From: Rhodanobacter sp. C06
Lineage (GTDB): Bacteria > Pseudomonadota > Gammaproteobacteria > Xanthomonadales > Rhodanobacteraceae
Length of the DNA stretch: 64,000 bases
Reading direction: 5' to 3'
Assembly: GCF_002001105.1 (NCBI RefSeq)
Contig: NZ_MUNP01000050.1
Location: 1 to 64,000, forward strand
This document shows positions 19,637-28,057 of this stretch, one piece after another. Position numbers and translations under genes: made by a program. Every line of letters begins with the position of its first letter. Position 1 is the stretch's first letter. The notes under the pieces are model-generated. The model had not been told where the DNA came from, searched no databases, and saw nothing but the letters and a program-made list of their open reading frames with translations.

Positions 19637-20413
19637 TCAGCCCGGCGCCTTGCTGGCGCGCACGATCCATACCCACGGGAACATCAGGAAACTGGGGCCG
19701 TGGCGACGCGCGTCGGTCAGCCCTTCGGCGCGCAGCGTGCGTGCATAGGCGGCGGTGCAACGGAAATCGAGCAAGGCCACGCGGCCGCCGGGTTTCAGCA
19801 CGCGGGCGATCTCGCGCACGGCCTGCTCGCGGTCGGTTTGCGTAGGCAGATTGTGGATGGCGAGGCTGGCGACGACGGCATCGAAACTGGCGTCGGCGTA
19901 GGGCAGGTGGCGCATGTCGCCGGTATTGATGCGCACGCGGTCCGCGACGTCGGCGAGTTCGGCGTTGCGCCGGGTGGCCGCGGCGGCGTTGCCGCTCTGG
20001 TCGCGGGTGCTCCACAGGTCGATGCCGGTGGCGCGGCCTTGGGGCAGGTTGTGGGCGACTTCGAGCAACAGCATGCCGCGGCCGCAGCCCACTTCCAGGG
20101 CTTGCTCGTCGCCGCGCAGGTTCAGCGAGGAAACCATCCGGCGCAGCAGCAGGCGCTTGCCGACCCGGCTGCTCAACGTCATCGCGATGGCTTCCAGGCA
20201 CATTATCAGGCCGGTGAGCGTCATGGCCCCGAGCAGCGAGCGTGCCGCGTCGCTGGACGCCGCCAGCGGAAAACCATGGGTCAACACCATCGCCGCCAGC
20301 AACAATGCCGGCCCGCCGACGGCGAAACCCAGCACCAGCGTGGGCGCGTCGATGCCGAACCGCGGTTTGGCGTCGGCGTGGCGGCGTCCGATCTCGTGGG
20401 TGTTGCCCTGCAT
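19637..20413 (-). CDS. Membrane-anchored class I SAM-dependent methyltransferase
   Basis: A 258-aa protein with two N-terminal hydrophobic helices (LVLGFAVGGPALLLAAMVLTHG and LLGAMTLTGLIMCLEAIAM, about residues 26-85) and then a Rossmann methyltransferase domain: motif I ALEVGCGRGMLLLEVA, DMRHLPYADASFDAVVASLAIHNL and VLKPGGRVALLDF. The domain type matches small-molecule or lipid methyltransferases (UbiE-like), and the membrane anchor favours a lipid substrate. Substrate unknown. Monocistronic, with the next gene (acetate-uptake type) 168 bp upstream on the same strand. Confidence 0.85.
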   Translation of the reverse strand: MQGNTHEIGRRHADAKPRFGIDAPTLVLGFAVGGPALLLAAMVLTHGFPLAASSDAARSLLGAMTLTGLIMCLEAIAMTLSSRVGKRLLLRRMVSSLNLRGDEQALEVGCGRGMLLLEVAHNLPQGRATGIDLWSTRDQSGNAAAATRRNAELADVADRVRINTGDMRHLPYADASFDAVVASLAIHNLPTQTDREQAVREIARVLKPGGRVALLDFRCTAAYARTLRAEGLTDARRHGPSFLMFPWVWIVRASKAPG

Positions 20414-20581
20414 GGCGCGTGCTCCGTGTGCCCGACCCGGCCATCTTCCCGGCGCGCAGGTACGGCGATCCAGTGACAGCTGTCACGCCGATGACATGCG
20501 GCGACGTGCGGTTCGCAAGAAGCCGCCCGTCGCGCGAGCGGCGGGCGGCAGGGATTCAAGACATGTTTTCGGGTGTGTCGG

Positions 20582-21187
20582 TCAGGCGTGCGCGACCGTG
20601 CCGTGTGCGTCGTGGCTGTCGTGATGATCACCCAGCGCAAGCACGGTATGGCCGGCGCCGGCGTTGACCGTTTCCGCGGCGGAGATGTAGCCGCCGATCA
20701 GCGCGGTGATCAGGCCGAGGTAGCCGCCCAGCATGGTGAAGCCATTCGAACCGCTCCAGTCGGCGATGGCCAGCGCCAGCAGGCTCAGCCACAGACCCAG
20801 CATGAACAGGTTGCGCATGGTGCCGGCGCGCATCGAGCCCAGCCAGATCCAGAACGCGAACACCGCCCAGACCAGGAAATACCAGCCCATGTAGCCGCCG
20901 GCGTTGTCGCGCATCATGTCGCTGCTGCTGGCGTGGGCGTGCATCGCCCAGGTCCACCAGAACGCGCTGAAGCCGAGGAACGTCAGCATTTCGATCGTGC
21001 GCCCGCGGAAGAACTCCATCAGGCCGGCCAGCGCCATCACGGCGCCGCCGAAGGTGAAGGCCAGCAGCATGTCCATGTGCGCCGGCGCGGCACCGAACCA
21101 ACCGGCATTGAGCATGCTCACCATCCACAGCGTGAGCGCGAAGCCGGCGTAACCCAAAGTCGAAGCATTGGCAGTTTTGTCAGTCAT
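20582..21187 (-). CDS. GPR1/FUN34/YaaH-type (acetate uptake) membrane protein
   Basis: A 201-aa protein with six hydrophobic helices (LGYAGFALTLWMVSMLN, MLLAFTFGGAVMALAGLMEFFRG, EMLTFLGFSAFWWTWAM and three more) and an acidic, His-rich C-terminal tail (DHHDSHDAHG). Layout and the GGAVMALAGLMEFFRGRT region match the acetate/succinate channel family (SatP/YaaH). The usual N-terminal NPAPLGL motif is degenerate here, so the substrate is less certain. The start at 21187 is supported by an AAAGGAG ribosome-binding site. A 297-bp leader with a hairpin lies upstream. Confidence 0.82.
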   Translation of the reverse strand: MTDKTANASTLGYAGFALTLWMVSMLNAGWFGAAPAHMDMLLAFTFGGAVMALAGLMEFFRGRTIEMLTFLGFSAFWWTWAMHAHASSSDMMRDNAGGYMGWYFLVWAVFAFWIWLGSMRAGTMRNLFMLGLWLSLLALAIADWSGSNGFTMLGGYLGLITALIGGYISAAETVNAGAGHTVLALGDHHDSHDAHGTVAHA

Positions 21188-21285
21188 GGCGAACTCCTTT
21201 CGTGAGTGAAAGAGAGCAGTCGCCCTGGACTGGAGCCGCGAGCCGCGTCGCTGGATGCGGCTCGCAAACCCTCCATGGTTCGCAC

Positions 21286-21306
21286 GGCATCCCGGATCGG
21301 GATGCC
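21286..21306. repeat. Perfect hairpin in the leader of the YaaH-type gene
   Basis: ggcatcccg-gat-cgggatgcc, a perfect 9-bp stem with a 3-nt loop, about 100 nt upstream of the YaaH-type start and inside the 297-bp gap between it and mfd. No riboswitch fold was recognised. It may be an mfd terminator, a leader structure, or a small REP. Confidence 0.5.
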
Positions 21307-21484
21307 TGCAGGCGCCAGGGGGAACGGCTGGCGCCAACGGTGTGTTCCGCAGTTGCCGGCTGCGGATCGCCTGTCGGTAGGCAATTCACTTGGACAATGG
21401 AAACGAGAAATGATTCCCGCGATCCCGGGTTTCCGGGCGTGAGATTTAGTCACCTTTCCCGAAGTCGGCCGATCGGCTAGTGAT

Positions 21485-24400
21485 TCAGGCTGGCCGGCGC
21501 GCGCCCAGCAGCACCAGCACTTCCTGCGCGCTGCGGATGCGTTCTGCAGCACCGGGTAAGTCGAGCGTGATGCGCAGCTTGTCCTGGCCATCCAGCTTGT
21601 ACACGCGTGGCAGGCTCTGGATCAGCTTGATGATCGCCAGCGGGTCGACCTCGGGTTTGTCGCGGAACAGGATGCGGCCGCCGTTGGCTCCGAAGTCCAG
21701 CTTGCGGATGCCCAGCGGCGTGGCCATCAACTTGAGGCTGGACAGCGCGAACAGGGTCTTCGTGGGCTCGGGCAGCAAGCCGAAGCGGTCGATCATCTCC
21801 ACCTGCAGGTCGCGCAGATGATCCTCGCTGCGCGCGCTGGCGATGCGCTTGTACAGCGTGAGGCGTGCATGCACGTCGGGCAGGTAATCGTCGGGGATCA
21901 GCGCGGGAAGGTGCAATTCCACCTCTGTCTCGTGCTCACTCGACAGATCGAAGTCGGGCACCTTGCCGCTCTTCAGCGCGCGCACGGCGCGATCCAGCAG
22001 CTCGGTGTAGAGGCCGAAGCCGATCTCCTGGATCTGGCCGGACTGCTCGTCGCCCAGCAGCTCGCCGGCGCCGCGGATTTCCAGATCGTGGGTGGCGAGG
22101 GTGAAGCCGGCGCCGAGTTCCTCCAGCGAGGCCAAGGCTTCCAGCCGCTTCTCCGCGTCGGCGGTGATTGCCTTGCGATCGGGCACGACGAGATACGCGT
22201 AGGCGCGATGGTGCGAGCGGCCCACGCGGCCGCGCAGCTGGTGCAGCTGCGCGAGGCCGAAACGATCGGCGCGGTTGATGACGATGGTGTTGGCCGTGGG
22301 GATGTCGATGCCGGTTTCGATGATCGTGGTGCACACCAGCACGTTGAAGCGCTGGCGATGGAAATCCGCCATCACGCGCTCCAGCTCGCGCTCGGGCATC
22401 TGGCCGTGGGCGATGCCGATGCGCGCTTCGGGGATCAGCTCCTCCAGTTCGCGCGCGCTGCGCTCGATGCTCTCCACCTCGTTGTGCAGGAAATACACCT
22501 GGCCGCCGCGCGCCAGCTCGCGCTGGAACGCCTCGCGGATCGTCGCAGGGTCCCACACCGAGATGAAGGTGCGCACGGCCATGCGGTGCGCGGGCGGCGT
22601 GGTGATCAGCGAGAGATCGCGCAACCCGCTCATCGCCATGTTCAGCGTGCGCGGGATCGGCGTGGCGGTCATGGTGAGCAGGTCGACTTCCGCGCGCAGC
22701 TTCTTCAGCTGCTCCTTCTGGCGCACGCCGAAGCGCTGTTCCTCGTCCACCACCACCAGGCCCAGGTTCTTGAACTTGATGTCCGGTTGCAGCAGCTTGT
22801 GCGTGCCCACGATCACGTCGATCTGGCCGTCGGCGAGCCGCTTCAGCGCCTCGCTCACTTCCTTCGTCGACTTGAAGCGCGAGAGCACGTCCACCTTCAC
22901 CGGCCAGTCGGCGAAGCGGTCGGCGAAGTTGCGGTAGTGCTGCTGGGCGAGCAAGGTGGTCGGCACCAGCACGGCCACCTGCTTGCCCGCAGTGGCGGCG
23001 GCGAAGGCGGCGCGCAGGGCGACTTCGGTCTTGCCGAAGCCCACGTCGCCGCAGATCACGCGATCCATCGCGCGCGGCGCGGCGAGATCGCGCAGCACGG
23101 CGTCGATGGCTTGTTCCTGGTCGGGCGTTTCCTCGAATGGGAAGCTGGCGCCGAATTCCTCCACCAGCTGGCGATCAATGGAGAGCGACTCGCCGCCGCG
23201 CGCCTCGCGCTGGGCATAGATCGCCAGCAGTTCGGCAGCGACGTCGCGCACCTTCTCGGCGGCCTTCCTGCGCGCGCGTTCCCAGGCGTCGCCGCCCAGC
23301 GAGTGCAGCGGCGCGAGTTCCGGCGCGGTGCCGGAATAGCGGCTGACCAGGCCAAGCTGCGCCACCGGCACGTAGAGCTTGTCGCCCTTGGCGTACTCGA
23401 TGACCAGGAACTCGCCCTCCATGCCGCCCAGCTCCATCGACAGCAGGCCCTGGTAGCGGCCCACGCCGTGGTCCACATGCACGATGGGCGAGCCGATCGA
23501 CAGTTCGGTGAGGTCGCGGATGATCGCATCGGGATCGCGCGCCGCGCCGCGACGCCGGCGCCGTTCGCTGCGCACGCGCTCGCCGAACAGCTCGCGCTCG
23601 GTGAGCACGGTGAGCGCGGGGCTGGTCAGCGCAAAGCCCTGCTCCAGCGGAGCGATGGTGATGGCGAAGCGCGCTGCCCTTGCCGTTGCAGGAGCGGCTT
23701 CAGCCGCGATTCGTGCTTCATCGGTCGCGGCCGAAGCCGCTCCTGCAGCTGCAGATGCGCCGGTGAGGAAAGCTTGCCAACCCGCCACTGGCGTCGGCTT
23801 CAAGCCCGCTCCCGCCAGCATCTCCAGCAGCGCCTCGCGCCGCCCCGCCGAATCGGCGGCGACCAGCACGCGGCCCCGATAGTTTTCGAGGAAATGCCTG
23901 AGCGAGGTGCCCGGCTCCTCGCCCTTGCGGTTGAGCGGCAGCTCGGGCGCCGGCTGCGTTCCGGCATCCACCGCGTGTGCATGGCCCGGCTCCACCACTT
24001 CCACGCGCAGGCGCTTGTTGAGCTGTTCGCGCAATTGCTCGGGCGACAGGTACAGCTCGGCCGGCGGCAGCACCGGGCGCTCGATGTCGTGGGCGCGCTG
24101 GTCGTAGCGTTCGGCGGTCTGCGTCCAGAACGCCTCGCTGGACTCGCCCGCGCCTTCGCCCAGCACGAACAAGGCGTTGTCGGCGAGGTAGTCGAATAAC
24201 GTGGCGGTTTGTTCGAAGAATAATGGCAGGTAGTACTCGATGCCGCCCGGCGTCACGCCTTCCTTCATGTCCTGGTACAGCGGGCAGCGGCGCACGTCGA
24301 TGGGGAAGCGCTCCCGCAGCGCATTGCGGAAGCCCTTGGCGGCGTCCTCGGTGAGCGGAAACTCGCGCGCGGGCAGCAGTTCCATCTTCTCCACCGGCTG

Positions 24401-25015
24401 CTGCGAGCGCTGCGTCTCCGGGTCGAAGCTGCGGATCGAGTCCACCTCGTCGTCGAACAGCTCGATGCGGTAGGGCTGATCCGCACCCATCGGGTAGATG
24501 TCGATCAGCGCGCCGCGCACCGCGAAGTCGCCCGGCTCGGCCACCTGCGGCACGTTGCGATAGCCGGTCGCTTCCAGTCGGCGTTGCTCGGTGGCGAGAT
24601 CGAACTTCTGCCCCTTCGCCACCATCAGCCCCGAGCCGGTGATGTGCGAGCGCGGCGCGATGCGCTGCATCAGCGTGGCCACCGGCACCACCAGCACGCC
24701 GCGCTTCACGCCGGGCAGGCGGTACAGCGTGGCGATGCGCTGCGAGACGATTTCCGGATGCGGACTGAACGCGTCGTAGGGCAGGGTTTCCCAGTCGGGG
24801 AAATGCAGCACCGGCAGCTCGCCGGCGAACAGGCGCAACTCGTCCTCCAGCGCCGAGGCGCGCTGCGTGTCGCGCGTCACCGCCACCAGCAGGCCATCGT
24901 GGGAACGTGCCGCCTCGGCCAGCAGCAGGGCGCGCGCGGAGCCGTGCGGCGGCGTCCAGTAGCGGCGCTGTTTCGGGCTGGAGGGAAGCGGGGGATGCGG
25001 GATCGGAGCGGGCAT
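21485..25015 (-). CDS. mfd: Transcription-repair coupling factor Mfd
   Basis: A large SF2 translocase (about 1176 aa) that displaces RNA polymerase stalled at DNA lesions and recruits UvrA. N-terminal UvrB-homology region (LHFPDWETLPYDAFSPHPEIVSQR), RNA-polymerase-interacting domain (SIGSPIVHVDHGVGRYQGL), Walker A CGDVGFGKTEVALRAAF, DEEQ box VVVDEEQRFGV, motif VI QLRGRVGRSHHRAYAYL and the C-terminal autoinhibitory domain are all present. The start at 25015 (MPAPIPHPPLP) fits relatives; 25096 is also open. An in-frame REP-like palindrome at 23687-23747 adds an Ala-rich stretch near residues 423-443. Confidence 0.95.
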   Translation of the reverse strand: MPAPIPHPPLPSSPKQRRYWTPPHGSARALLLAEAARSHDGLLVAVTRDTQRASALEDELRLFAGELPVLHFPDWETLPYDAFSPHPEIVSQRIATLYRLPGVKRGVLVVPVATLMQRIAPRSHITGSGLMVAKGQKFDLATEQRRLEATGYRNVPQVAEPGDFAVRGALIDIYPMGADQPYRIELFDDEVDSIRSFDPETQRSQQPVEKMELLPAREFPLTEDAAKGFRNALRERFPIDVRRCPLYQDMKEGVTPGGIEYYLPLFFEQTATLFDYLADNALFVLGEGAGESSEAFWTQTAERYDQRAHDIERPVLPPAELYLSPEQLREQLNKRLRVEVVEPGHAHAVDAGTQPAPELPLNRKGEEPGTSLRHFLENYRGRVLVAADSAGRREALLEMLAGAGLKPTPVAGWQAFLTGASAAAGAASAATDEARIAAEAAPATARAARFAITIAPLEQGFALTSPALTVLTERELFGERVRSERRRRRGAARDPDAIIRDLTELSIGSPIVHVDHGVGRYQGLLSMELGGMEGEFLVIEYAKGDKLYVPVAQLGLVSRYSGTAPELAPLHSLGGDAWERARRKAAEKVRDVAAELLAIYAQREARGGESLSIDRQLVEEFGASFPFEETPDQEQAIDAVLRDLAAPRAMDRVICGDVGFGKTEVALRAAFAAATAGKQVAVLVPTTLLAQQHYRNFADRFADWPVKVDVLSRFKSTKEVSEALKRLADGQIDVIVGTHKLLQPDIKFKNLGLVVVDEEQRFGVRQKEQLKKLRAEVDLLTMTATPIPRTLNMAMSGLRDLSLITTPPAHRMAVRTFISVWDPATIREAFQRELARGGQVYFLHNEVESIERSARELEELIPEARIGIAHGQMPERELERVMADFHRQRFNVLVCTTIIETGIDIPTANTIVINRADRFGLAQLHQLRGRVGRSHHRAYAYLVVPDRKAITADAEKRLEALASLEELGAGFTLATHDLEIRGAGELLGDEQSGQIQEIGFGLYTELLDRAVRALKSGKVPDFDLSSEHETEVELHLPALIPDDYLPDVHARLTLYKRIASARSEDHLRDLQVEMIDRFGLLPEPTKTLFALSSLKLMATPLGIRKLDFGANGGRILFRDKPEVDPLAIIKLIQSLPRVYKLDGQDKLRITLDLPGAAERIRSAQEVLVLLGARRPA
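23687..23747. repeat. In-frame REP-like palindrome inside mfd
   Basis: Two 23-nt arms (23687-23709 and 23725-23747) are complementary with one mismatch around a 15-nt loop; the arm core is gagcggcttcagccgcga, a well-known dispersed palindrome type. It is fully inside the mfd reading frame and is translated as the Ala-rich segment AASAATDEARIAAEAA. This indicates insertion of a mobile palindrome into a non-essential linker without breaking the frame. Confidence 0.85.
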
Positions 25016-25113
25016 GGACACGTCGGCGCTGGGGGCGCGAGCGTCGAACTGCGCCGGGAAAGCGGCCAAGTGTAGCGCGATGCGCCTTGGTCCCATCCCC
25101 GCGATGCCCGTGG

Positions 25114-25164
25114 GTCGGGATTCGTCCCGACGGGTATGGCGTGGCGTGTCGGGCTGAAGCCCGA
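25114..25164. repeat. Pair of REP-like hairpins between mfd and the GNAT gene
   Basis: Two adjacent hairpins: gtcggga-ttcg-tcccgac (25114-25131) and tcgggct-ga-agcccga (25149-25164). Both belong to the GTCGGGCT dispersed-repeat type also seen at 19530. They lie immediately downstream of the GNAT gene stop (minus strand) and may terminate it. Confidence 0.7.
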
Positions 25165-25165
25165 T

Positions 25166-25768
25166 CTACAGTTTCAGCGTGATCTGCGCCGTGCCCGGTT
25201 CGTCGTGCATCAGGTGCTGGGCGAAGCCCAGCTCCCGGCACAACTCCAGCATCGGCCGGTTCTCCAGCAGCACGTAGCCCCAGATCTCGGCGAGGCCCCG
25301 GCGGCGGCAGTCGTCCACCAGCCGCTGCATCAGCAACGCGCCGAGGCCGATGCGGCTCCAGTCGCGCTCGACGATCACCGAGAATTCGGCGCTGTCGGCG
25401 GCCTCGTCCACGTAGATGCGACCCACGCCGCGGATCTCGGCGGGACGCACCGCTTCGTCCACCAGCACCAGCGCCGTTTCACGGGCAGGGTCGATGTTGC
25501 ACAGGCGCTGCGCCATCGGCACGGGCAGCTCGGACATCGCGTGCAGGAAGCGGCGACGGATGTCCTCCGGCGGCAGCCGGGTGAAGCAGCGCCGCAGCGC
25601 TGCCACGTCCCCCGGCTCGATGTCGCGCAACCACAGTTCGCGACCGTCGCGCGTGCGCATGCGCTCGCCGTGGGCGGTGTGCACGGCCAAGGTGGGGGCG
25701 TAGCGATCACGGCTGCGCGGGGGCAGCGGCGGATGCGGGATGGTCAAGCGCAGGGTGGCGGAGATCAT
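25166..25768 (-). CDS. GNAT-family N-acetyltransferase
   Basis: A 200-aa protein with a GNAT domain: MRTRDGRELWLRDIEPGDVAALRRCF, AEFSVIVERDWSRIGLGALLMQRLVDDCRRRGLAEIWGYVL and the terminal NRPMLELCRELGF. The acetyl-CoA loop appears as RIGLGALL. Similar domains occur in protein-lysine acetyltransferases of the Pat type and as stand-alone enzymes; the substrate is not inferable. The start is taken at MISATLRLTIPHPPLPP, and an upstream Met at 25795 is possible. A CAATAC-N6-GTATTG inverted repeat (25771-25788) lies directly in front of this start. Confidence 0.82.
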   Translation of the reverse strand: MISATLRLTIPHPPLPPRSRDRYAPTLAVHTAHGERMRTRDGRELWLRDIEPGDVAALRRCFTRLPPEDIRRRFLHAMSELPVPMAQRLCNIDPARETALVLVDEAVRPAEIRGVGRIYVDEAADSAEFSVIVERDWSRIGLGALLMQRLVDDCRRRGLAEIWGYVLLENRPMLELCRELGFAQHLMHDEPGTAQITLKL

Positions 25769-25770
25769 TT

Positions 25771-25788
25771 CAATACTTCTGCGTATTG
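25771..25788 (-). promoter_or_regulatory. CAATAC-N6-GTATTG inverted repeat at the GNAT start
   Basis: A perfect 6-bp inverted repeat with a 6-nt spacer, 2 nt upstream of the preferred ATG of the GNAT gene. If the ATG at 25768 is right, this is an operator or a leader hairpin that would mask the ribosome-binding site. Confidence 0.4.
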
Positions 25789-25867
25789 TGTGCATTGCAG
25801 CATGAGACGAACCCTGTCTGGATGCAAGCCTTTGCGCCGCTTTGCCGCAGTCGCGCAAACCTGCTGT

Positions 25868-26413
25868 TCAGCCCGGATCGACCTTGGCCGGCCGTCGTGG
25901 CCGCTTCGGACCGGGCGCGGAATGCCGACCCTGCGTCGCGTCGATCGCGTCGATCCAACCCGCGCGCGCGGCGGGAAAGGCATCGGCGTAAGGCACGTAG
26001 GGCTTGATGTCCAGGATCGGCGTGCCGTCCAGCAGATCCACCCCGCGCACACGCAATGCGCGTTCCTCCACTGCGACTAGTTCCACGGCGGACAGCCCGA
26101 TCGCATTGGGCCGGTGCGGCGAACGCGTGGCCAGCACGCCGCGCTTGCCGCCGCCGCGCGGCGGCCGCACCAGCGGCTTCCAGCCCTCGCTGCGATGGAA
26201 CACGAACAGCAGCCAGATCCGCTCGAAACCCGCGAGGTCGGCAAACGCCTCGGCCGGCAAACCCTCCACGAACTCGATGCGCGCCTCAGCCTCGGCACCA
26301 CTCTCGGTGCCCGTCACCACGGTGGACTGATGCGGCGCGTCGATGCGCCGCGCATAGGGCGAGCGCACATGGGCGATGGGGTGGGCAGTGAAAGGCGCGG
26401 CTGTGTGCGACAT
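25868..26413 (-). CDS. trmO: tRNA (t6A37) N6-methyltransferase TrmO
   Basis: A 181-aa member of the TsaA/TrmO family, which methylates t6A at position 37 of threonine tRNA to m6t6A using SAM. Diagnostic motifs are present: PIAHVRSPYARR, RIEFVEGLPAEAFADLAGFERIWLLFVFHR, GVLATRSPHRPNAIGLSAVEL and DLLDGTPILDIKPYVPYADAF. This chain has only the N-terminal catalytic domain plus a basic tail (PGPKRPRRPAK) and lacks the extra C-terminal domain of the E. coli enzyme. Monocistronic. Confidence 0.93.
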   Translation of the reverse strand: MSHTAAPFTAHPIAHVRSPYARRIDAPHQSTVVTGTESGAEAEARIEFVEGLPAEAFADLAGFERIWLLFVFHRSEGWKPLVRPPRGGGKRGVLATRSPHRPNAIGLSAVELVAVEERALRVRGVDLLDGTPILDIKPYVPYADAFPAARAGWIDAIDATQGRHSAPGPKRPRRPAKVDPG

Positions 26414-26549
26414 CGGCGAGGCCGGATATTCGAGCCAGGACGGGGGATGGCCGTCATTGTAGTGGGCACGATGGTTGCCGGGTTCCGGCGGCTGGCCACT
26501 CGATGCACGCCGGGCTGGTAGTCGGGAGCGGGCGCGTCGCCGGCGCCTG

Positions 26550-26978
26550 TCACGGACGGCTGTCTGGCTTGGCCTGCTTCGCGCGCGTGCGCCGCGGAGT
26601 TGCCGTCGAGGCTGCAGTCTTGCCGCCTGACTTGCCTGGCTCCATCACCACCGTTTCCGGTATGTGCTGCTTGCCCCAGCGTACAAACGCGAGCAGCACG
26701 TCGCCCAGGGCCTTGCCCTTGGGGGTAAGCGTGTAGGCGTAGCGCACCGGGCGCTCCTGGTAGGGCGTGCCGACGATGATTCCGGCAGTTTCCAGACGCT
26801 TGAGGCGCTCCGCGAGGATGTTGGTCGGAATATGTTCCGGCGAGTTCGCGAGCTCGCCGTACGTGCTCTTGCCGTACAGCAGGTCGCGCACCACGAGCAG
26901 TGACCATTTGTCGCCCACGACGTCGAGTGAGTTGGCGACCGCGCAGGCCGAACGCGCAAAAGGCTTGGTGGTGCTCAT
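26550..26978 (-). CDS. HxlR-family winged-helix transcriptional regulator
   Basis: A 142-aa regulator with the HxlR (DUF24) domain: SACAVANSLDVVGDKWSLLVVRDLLYGKSTYGELANSPEHIPTNILAERLKRLETAGII and YTLTPKGKALGDVLLAFVRWG, followed by a Lys/Arg-rich tail from about residue 115. It keeps one N-terminal Cys (SACAV), the position used for redox sensing in some HxlR/HypR proteins. It is divergent from a membrane-protein gene, and the 106-bp gap holds two near-identical palindromes that are its likely operators. Confidence 0.88.
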   Translation of the reverse strand: MSTTKPFARSACAVANSLDVVGDKWSLLVVRDLLYGKSTYGELANSPEHIPTNILAERLKRLETAGIIVGTPYQERPVRYAYTLTPKGKALGDVLLAFVRWGKQHIPETVVMEPGKSGGKTAASTATPRRTRAKQAKPDSRP

Positions 26979-27012
26979 TTCAACCCGTACTCCGTTGCCG
27001 CATGACTAGTGA

Positions 27013-27067
27013 CTTGCATTATGCAAGCAATGGCGCTAGCGTCGCCACACACTTGCAAAATGCAAGT
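27013..27067. promoter_or_regulatory. Two CTTGCAt/a palindromes in the HxlR divergent promoter
   Basis: CTTGCAT-t-ATGCAAG (27013-27027) and ACTTGCA-aaa-TGCAAGT (27051-27067) are inverted repeats with the same half-site CTTGCA. Their centres are about 39 bp apart, on nearly the same DNA face. They fill the gap between the hxlR-type gene and the divergent membrane-protein gene. The second lies close upstream of the latter's GGAGG site and could repress it directly. Confidence 0.7.
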
Positions 27068-27084
27068 CTATAGAGGAGGTCACC

Positions 27085-27750
27085 ATGTCTGCCACAGTTC
27101 TTCCGCGTCCGGCCGAGTCGCAGCCCACGGGGGCCGGCGGTATTCGTCCGGGCATCATCCTGGTTCTGACCGCATGGCTCGTGCTCGTCGTGTCGCTCGG
27201 TGCATCCGGCGCCTTCGTCGGGCGCCCCGGGCAGCCGCCTGTTGCGGTTGCCATCGGATTCGCGTCGCCCCTGTTGCTGTTTTTTGCGTGGCTGCGGCTC
27301 TCGTCGTCGTTCCGCGATTTCGTACTCTCGCTCGATCTGCGTCTGATCGCGGGCATGCAGGCGTGGCGTTGGGGGGGGCTGGGTTTCCTGTCCCTGTATG
27401 CGCACAACGTGCTGCCGGCCATGTTCGCCCTGCCGGCAGGCCTCGGCGACATGGCCGTCGGTTTCGCGGCCCCGTGGATGATCCTCGCCCTCGTGCGTCG
27501 TCCCGATTTCGCCGCCAGCCCTGCATTCGTCCGCTGGAATGTGCTGGGCATGCTCGATCTCGCCCTGGCCATTGCCCTTGGAACCTTGAGCGCCACGCTG
27601 TCCACGGGCGCTGCCGGGGAGATCACGACCGCGCCGATGGCCACGCTGCCGCTGCTGTTGATCCCGGTATTTCTCGTGCCGCTGTTCCTCATGTTGCACG
27701 TTGCCGCACTCATGCAGAGTCGGCGAATCGTGCGCAGCCGAGGAGCGTAG
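27085..27750 (+). CDS. Hypothetical multispanning membrane protein
   Basis: A 221-aa protein with about six to seven hydrophobic helices (GIILVLTAWLVLVVSLGASG, PPVAVAIGFASPLLLFFAWL, WGGLGFLSLYAHNVLPAMFALPAGLGDMAVG, MLDLALAIALGTLSATL, LPLLLIPVFLVPLFLMLHVAAL). I do not recognise the family. A ribosome-binding site GAGGAGGT sits 6 nt before the start. Its control by the divergent HxlR regulator is strongly suggested by the shared operators, so it is the probable target of whatever that protein senses. Confidence 0.8.
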   Translation: MSATVLPRPAESQPTGAGGIRPGIILVLTAWLVLVVSLGASGAFVGRPGQPPVAVAIGFASPLLLFFAWLRLSSSFRDFVLSLDLRLIAGMQAWRWGGLGFLSLYAHNVLPAMFALPAGLGDMAVGFAAPWMILALVRRPDFAASPAFVRWNVLGMLDLALAIALGTLSATLSTGAAGEITTAPMATLPLLLIPVFLVPLFLMLHVAALMQSRRIVRSRGA

Positions 27751-28057
27751 AAGCCGTGGAGGACAGTGCGCTGTCGCCAATGGCGGCAGCGCGCCGAGTC
27801 ACTCGTGCCAGTGTTGCCTCGTCGCAGCACGCGTGTGCAGTGAGTACGACGAGACCGATGCGGGACACATCAGGCACTGCCCACTGACGTGCCGACCCGA
27901 TCCGTGATTTCGTTGACGTGTGGTGGTTGCCGCACGGAAGGGTTGCGAAGTGGTGTCGCCGTGACACGAGGCTTTGCTGCAACACTACCGGGATCGCCTG
28001 TCGCGAACCCGGTGGTCATTTCGTCACCGTCGCGCAGTTTGGGTGCCGAGCCGAGGC
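27751..28057. other. 307-bp intergenic region with no gene seen
   Basis: Between the convergent membrane-protein and Slp-type genes. No convincing reading frame, RNA gene or strong hairpin was recognised; composition is slightly lower in GC near 27900-27960. Confidence 0.45.

Noticed and set aside
21818-24199. 793-codon open frame antisense to mfd
   Set aside because: Composition is Gln/His/Arg/Gly-rich shadow sequence; the opposite strand codes a complete Mfd with all helicase motifs.
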